DNA from: Candidatus Hydrogenedentota bacterium
GTDB lineage: Bacteria; Hydrogenedentota; Hydrogenedentia; Hydrogenedentales; SLHB01
DNA: 8,326 bases
NCBI GenBank assembly: GCA_029262095.1
Contig: JAJDAB010000501.1
Span: 1 to 8,326 of the forward strand
Direction: 5' to 3'
The translations under genes and the position numbers were made by a program. Position 1 is the first letter of the stretch. Each line of letters starts with the position of its first letter. This document shows, in pieces, positions 6,924 to 8,326 of this stretch. Below the pieces are notes generated by a model, which saw nothing but the letters and a program-made list of their open reading frames with translations, ran no database searches and was not told where the DNA came from.

Positions 6924-7964
6924 TCATGCGCGTTTGTACAGATAGGCGCAATCGCGCAACCTATTTTCCTTGCCATCGTGCGCGGCATATTGTGCGCCAC
7001 TCCACATCGCGACGCCTGCGAACTGGCCCTTTTTGTTGACCGCGTAAAACTTAACGTCAAAATTGGGGCGACCGTCGTCGTCGAGCAAGTACGGTTCAGT
7101 CGTGTTCTCCGCGATGCGTTTCAGCGCTTTCAGCCCGGCTTCTTCCGGCGACGCGCCATCACGCATGAACTCGACGGCAAGAAAACTAGCGCAGGTCTTG
7201 AGATTGGCCTCGCCGCGACCGGTGCTCCCACACGCGCCCACGTTATTGTCCACGTATAGACCCGCGCCGATGATCGGCGAATCGCCCACACGTCCGGGAA
7301 TCTTGAAGGACAGGCCGCTGGTCGTAGTCACACCACTGATATCTCCGTTCGCGTCAACGGCGTTACAGTTGATGGTACCGTAAGTAAACGGAATGTCGAG
7401 CGCCGCGGACTCTTCGCCGCCCGGCAATCGATCGGATGGATCGATCCAGTCGTCGCGTTCGCTTAGATTTCGCTTCCAACGCATCCATACCTCGCGCGCG
7501 CGATCCGTTAACAAGTCCTGTTTCTCGAAACCCATCGCCACCGCGAATCGCAACGCGCCCTCCCCCACCAATAACACGTGGTCCGTTCGTTCCATGACCA
7601 GCTTCGCGACTTTGGAAGGGTTAACAATCTGTTCTAATGCGGCGACGGATCCCGCACCGCGCGTAGGGCCGTGCATGACTGATGAATCGAGTTGTACAAT
7701 TCCGTCCTCGTTCGGCAGGCCACCGTATCCAACCGACATGTCGTCGGGATCTTCTTCTACGATATTCACGCCAGCAACAACCGCATCGAGCGTATCCGCG
7801 CCGTCGCGCAGCAACGTCATTGCTTTATCCGTTGCGCGCAGGCCGTTGGCACTGGAGATGGCAATTGGGGGTTGGCCACCTTCGACGGCGGCGAGCGCTT
7901 GGCTCGTGGCTGAAATGGTTGCCGCACTAACCGTTGCCGACTTGAGAAATGTGCGCCGATCCAT
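6924..7964 (-). CDS. Tat-exported N4-(beta-N-acetylglucosaminyl)-L-asparaginase / isoaspartyl peptidase family protein
   Basis: This 346-residue Ntn-hydrolase belongs to the glycosylasparaginase / plant-type asparaginase family, which cuts the amide of GlcNAc-Asn or of isoaspartyl peptides after self-cleavage into two subunits. Residues 1-26 are a Tat signal (DRRTFLKS at 2-9, then an Ala/Ser-rich run to ALA). The alpha part carries DDMSVGYGGLPNEDG (74-88). Autoproteolysis should occur between G196 and T197 in YGTIN, with T197 as N-terminal nucleophile. Family residues for substrate carboxylate binding lie in GRVGDSPIIGAG (R225, D228), and STGRGE (T248, G249) matches the oxyanion hole. Two differences from classic glycosylasparaginases are that HDT at the cleavage site is YGT, and the substrate-stacking Trp of the N-terminal NTW-type motif appears to be Ala39 (ISSANG). 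Substrate preference is therefore uncertain. The start at 7964 has GGAG 7 nt upstream and is fixed by the Tat motif. The gene is monocistronic and convergent with the SCP2 gene. Confidence 0.92.
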   Translation of the reverse strand: MDRRTFLKSATVSAATISATSQALAAVEGGQPPIAISSANGLRATDKAMTLLRDGADTLDAVVAGVNIVEEDPDDMSVGYGGLPNEDGIVQLDSSVMHGPTRGAGSVAALEQIVNPSKVAKLVMERTDHVLLVGEGALRFAVAMGFEKQDLLTDRAREVWMRWKRNLSERDDWIDPSDRLPGGEESAALDIPFTYGTINCNAVDANGDISGVTTTSGLSFKIPGRVGDSPIIGAGLYVDNNVGACGSTGRGEANLKTCASFLAVEFMRDGASPEEAGLKALKRIAENTTEPYLLDDDGRPNFDVKFYAVNKKGQFAGVAMWSGAQYAAHDGKENRLRDCAYLYKRA

Positions 7965-7988
7965 GAGAGATCTCCGGGTTGGTTGTAC

Positions 7989-8007
7989 AATCGGATTGGG
8001 GCCGATT
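7989..8007. repeat. Short inverted repeat upstream of the glycosylasparaginase-like gene
   Basis: AATCGG (7989-7994) and CCGATT (8002-8007) are perfect inverted copies around 7 nt. It lies 25 bp upstream of the ATG at 7964, in the expected promoter or leader region, so it could be an operator or a weak leader hairpin. No convincing promoter boxes were found around it. Confidence 0.35.
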
Positions 8008-8021
8008 CACCCCCTCCTCAA

Positions 8022-8044
8022 TCCTCCCCCGTCAAGGGGGAGGA
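8022..8044. repeat. GC-rich palindromic element (TCCTCCCCC / GGGGGAGGA)
   Basis: TCCTCCCCC (8022-8030) and GGGGGAGGA (8036-8044) form a perfect 9-bp stem with a 5-nt loop (GTCAA). A related half-copy, CCCCCTCCTC (8010-8019), precedes it. The element fills the 110-bp space between the selenoprotein stop and the glycosylasparaginase-like start. It resembles GC-rich dispersed palindromes seen between genes in many bacteria. No T tract follows on either strand, so it is not a standard terminator, though it may block 3' exonucleases on the selenoprotein transcript. Confidence 0.6.
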
Positions 8045-8074
8045 AGCAATTCGCGATCGACACACGAGATAGGT

Positions 8075-8326
8075 CTAGTTCGTAATGGCGATCAAGATCT
8101 CATCGATTGCTTTATCGGCAAGTGCTTCGACCTCTTCGTCGGTGCGGTCTTGAATGGGGTGTTGGACGAATACACGTGCCGTGTCATGGCCCAACGCATT
8201 CGCTTGCGTTTCGGCGGCATCAATGAATTCGCTCGATGCGACAAACACTCCGGGAACACCACGGCTTTCGAGGTCTGCGATGTCGTGCACACTGCACGAC
8301 GTACACGATCCTCAATCGGCCAGTGC
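8075..8326 (-). CDS. UGSC-family selenoprotein, C-terminal part; TGA at 8312-8314 read as selenocysteine; cut by the right window edge
   Basis: The last 83 codons of a minus-strand gene are present. From the window edge the frame reads ALAD, TGA, GSCTSCSVHDIADLESRG, and continues to VFVQHPIQDRTDEEVEALAD and a TAG stop at 8075-8077. The conserved-looking frame continues upstream through the TGA, and the residues after it give the U-G-S-C motif for which this family is named. The U..C spacing resembles a thioredoxin-type CXXC redox site, with a second Cys 3 residues after the first (SCTSC). The downstream residues VHDI, GVPGVFVASSEF, ARVFVQHPIQDRT also fit my memory of this family. Its biochemical role is not established to my knowledge. 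A hairpin suited to a SECIS element follows the TGA at the right distance. A conventional caller would place the start at GTG 8290, after the TGA, and lose the motif. The N-terminus lies outside the window. A Cys-to-TGA mutation (pseudogene) is the alternative but fits the hairpin poorly. Confidence 0.88.
8282..8300 (-). promoter_or_regulatory. Bacterial SECIS element for selenocysteine insertion
   Basis: On the minus strand, GTCGTGCA (8300-8293) pairs perfectly with TGCACGAC (8289-8282) around a GUG loop (8292-8290). Exactly 11 nt separate the TGA (8314-8312) from the stem. Bacterial SECIS elements lie in the coding region just after the UGA, have a small apical loop with a G in its first two positions, and bind SelB. 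This hairpin meets those points, with the loop G about 19 nt after the UGA. The bases also encode the family residues SCSVHD, so both constraints act on the same stretch. It was found by eye, not by a folding program. Confidence 0.8.

Noticed and set aside
8312..8314. TGA as a plain stop or a pseudogene mutation
   Set aside because: The frame carries family-like residues right after it, the TGA coincides with the U of UGSC, and a SECIS-like hairpin sits at the expected distance.

Overview
The window is a stretch of bacterial chromosome of moderate GC content with seven complete protein genes, a C-terminal scrap of an eighth at the left edge, and the 3' part of a ninth at the right edge. Two twin-arginine (Tat) signal peptides, an exported M1 peptidase with a C-terminal HEAT-repeat extension, a DUF6599-type exported protein and a UGSC-family selenoprotein suggest an environmental, diderm-type lineage of the Planctomycetota / Hydrogenedentota / Acidobacteriota kind. 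This placement is an inference from gene content only. No mobile element, CRISPR array, rRNA or tRNA was seen.

Layout: (i) 1-62, tail of a possible plus-strand gene; (ii) 149-475, small plus-strand gene of unknown function; (iii) 503-3145, minus strand, secreted zinc aminopeptidase of family M1 fused to HEAT repeats and a coiled coil; (iv) 3178-3212, strong intrinsic terminator; (v) 3240-4301, minus strand, Tat-exported aldo/keto reductase-like protein whose catalytic His position is Met, with its own sigma70-like promoter at 4393-4421; (vi) a divergent plus-strand pair, a DUF6599-like exported protein (4541-5512) and, 7 bp later, an epoxide-hydrolase-type alpha/beta hydrolase (5520-6449), ending in a short terminator; (vii) 6537-6860, a stand-alone SCP2 sterol/lipid-carrier domain with a near-ideal ribosome binding site and a textbook terminator; (viii) 6924-7964, minus strand, Tat-exported Ntn-hydrolase of the glycosylasparaginase family; (ix) a spacer with a GC-rich palindromic repeat; (x) 8075-8326, minus strand, the C-terminal part of a UGSC-family selenoprotein.

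The most notable item is at the right edge. Reading the last minus-strand gene upstream of its apparent GTG start gives an in-frame sequence ALAD-TGA-GSCTSCSVHDI. The TGA falls exactly where the U of the UGSC motif is expected. A perfect 8-bp hairpin with a GUG loop begins 11 nt after it, matching a bacterial SECIS element. A standard gene call would start at the GTG after the TGA and lose the active site.

The genes do not form one obvious pathway. Most look like independent housekeeping or envelope functions: periplasmic peptide and glycopeptide-linkage turnover, small-molecule oxidoreduction, epoxide hydrolysis and lipid carriage. The only likely operon is DUF6599-like plus hydrolase. I found no convincing multi-gene novel system here.
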